From the NCBI GenBank assembly GCA_020054355.1, contig JAGVLI010000131.1, positions 1 to 5,925 on the forward strand: 5,925 nt of DNA, in the 5' to 3' direction. The notes under the pieces were generated by a model. That model made no database searches, was not told where the DNA came from, and worked only from the letters and a program-made list of their open reading frames with translations. This document shows positions 5,293 to 5,925 of the stretch, one piece after another; the stretch's first letter is position 1; each line of letters begins with the position of its first letter. The position numbers and the translations under genes are program-made. Origin of the DNA: Planctomycetales bacterium. GTDB taxonomy: Bacteria > Planctomycetota > Planctomycetia > Gemmatales > Gemmataceae.

Positions 5293-5925
5293 TCATCCGA
5301 TGGGATGAAACAGCCGGGCCACGCCGCGCAGTCCGCTTTCTGCCACCTCCACGATCTCGACATCTTGATATTCGGGCAGCAGCAGCCGGACTTGCACCGC
5401 GCTGCGATTCACCAGAAAGACTCGGCGGACTCCGGCATCCAGGCCCAAGTGGCGCAGCGTCCGCTGATGACAGCGGCGCATGGCTTCCAGCACGGCCGTC
5501 AGCAGGTCGAGGCGGTCGGTCGTCAGGGTCAGGTCGCGGAACGCCGCCCGGTGCGCTTCGATCTCCAGCGGATCGCCGCCCAGGTAGGCGGGGTCGAGCG
5601 TGACGCGCGTGGAGCGCTGCCGGGCCTTGGGGAGCGTATTTCGCACGAACTCTTCGTTGCTTTGTTCGCGGAAGCAAAGTTGCCGAAGCCAATCGAGCGC
5701 GGCGCCGCCAACCGGGTTGTGCGCGATGTGCAGATACGCTGGACCGATGCCGAGCAAGCGCGTCAGCCGGTGGGCATCGGGTCGAGGTTGGTCGGTGAAG
5801 ACCGCGAGCGTCTGGAAGTCGCCGTCCTGGTGGAACAGGTCGCCCGGTTGCATGCCGGTCCCGAGGACCGCACAGGAAAGCTCTGCCGTCCCCAGCTTGA
5901 CCGGAATGCCCGCCGGCACGTTCAG
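5293..5925 (-). CDS. FGGY-family carbohydrate kinase, C-terminal part (truncated by window edge)
   Basis: The frame is open to the last base of the window (L-N precede the GTG at 5917-5919), so this is the C-terminal ~210 residues of a longer gene, not a gene starting at 5919. P-A-G-I-P-V-K-L-G-T-A-E-L-S matches the FGGY stretch before the C-terminal ATPase half. N-P-V-G-G-A-A-L-D-W-L-R, Y-L-G-G-D-P-L-E and A-A-F-R-D-L-T-L-T-T-D-R-L-D-L-L fit the xylulokinase/sedoheptulokinase-like branch, and E-S-G-L-R-G-V-A-R-L-F is the usual end. Such enzymes phosphorylate a sugar with ATP in the cytoplasm. One oddity: at the place of the conserved G-G-G-A loop that contacts nucleotide, this protein has V-N-R-S-A (codons N-R-S-A at 5398-5409). 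The sugar cannot be predicted. Confidence 0.82.
   Translation of the reverse strand: MNVPAGIPVKLGTAELSCAVLGTGMQPGDLFHQDGDFQTLAVFTDQPRPDAHRLTRLLGIGPAYLHIAHNPVGGAALDWLRQLCFREQSNEEFVRNTLPKARQRSTRVTLDPAYLGGDPLEIEAHRAAFRDLTLTTDRLDLLTAVLEAMRRCHQRTLRHLGLDAGVRRVFLVNRSAVQVRLLLPEYQDVEIVEVAESGLRGVARLFHPIG

Noticed and set aside
4511..5692. A 393-aa − strand frame opposite the Uma2 gene
   Set aside because: Low-complexity Arg/Ala/Pro product; it overlaps both Uma2 and FGGY kinase, which have recognisable motifs.
5293..5919. Treating the FGGY kinase as a complete 208-aa gene starting with GTG at 5917-5919
   Set aside because: The frame stays open to the window edge, no ribosome binding site can be seen, and the family needs an N-terminal half; it is a gene cut by the window.

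Overview
This 5.9 kb, GC-rich bacterial window most likely comes from a planctomycete (Planctomycetota). Three things point there: the C-terminal end of an arylsulfatase-type sulfatase, a solitary Uma2-family (DUF820) nuclease gene, and a secreted protein built around a Y-V-D-R-N-G-N-G-D-L-T segment of a kind I associate with that phylum. This assignment rests on protein character, not on a marker gene.

Layout, left to right. The + strand enters with the end of a sulfatase gene (to 205). A 23-bp perfect, internally nested palindrome (227-278) separates it from a convergent − strand Spinster-type MFS transporter gene (297-1658). Upstream of the transporter, still on the − strand, are two small genes for charged, helical cytoplasmic proteins (1909-2352, 147 aa; 2412-2699, 95 aa). 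They look like tandem paralogues, the 147-aa protein being a 95-aa-like domain with an extra C-terminal helix. Next come a four-helix membrane protein of unknown function (2862-3269) and an exported 287-aa protein with a calcium-loop-like motif (3515-4378). A 249-bp divergent intergenic region (4379-4627) holds candidate promoter signals for both sides, including a good sigma70-like promoter for the + strand Uma2 gene (4628-5290). The window closes with the C-terminal part of a − strand FGGY-family sugar kinase (5293-5925, cut by the window edge), whose stop codon is only 2 bp from the Uma2 stop.

The genes do not form one obvious pathway. The only tight unit is the pair of small helical proteins (59-bp gap, own Shine-Dalgarno sequences). 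Several start codons were moved inward from the longest reading frame because strong Shine-Dalgarno sequences sit directly before internal ATGs. Two hairpins followed by T-tracts (1854-1889 and 2789-2811) are oriented for + strand transcription although the flanking genes are all on the − strand, so unannotated + strand RNAs are possible. I found no tRNA, rRNA, CRISPR array, transposase or obvious defence island. The best candidates for something undescribed are the paralogous small-protein pair, the nested palindrome, and the altered phosphate/nucleotide-binding motif of the FGGY kinase.
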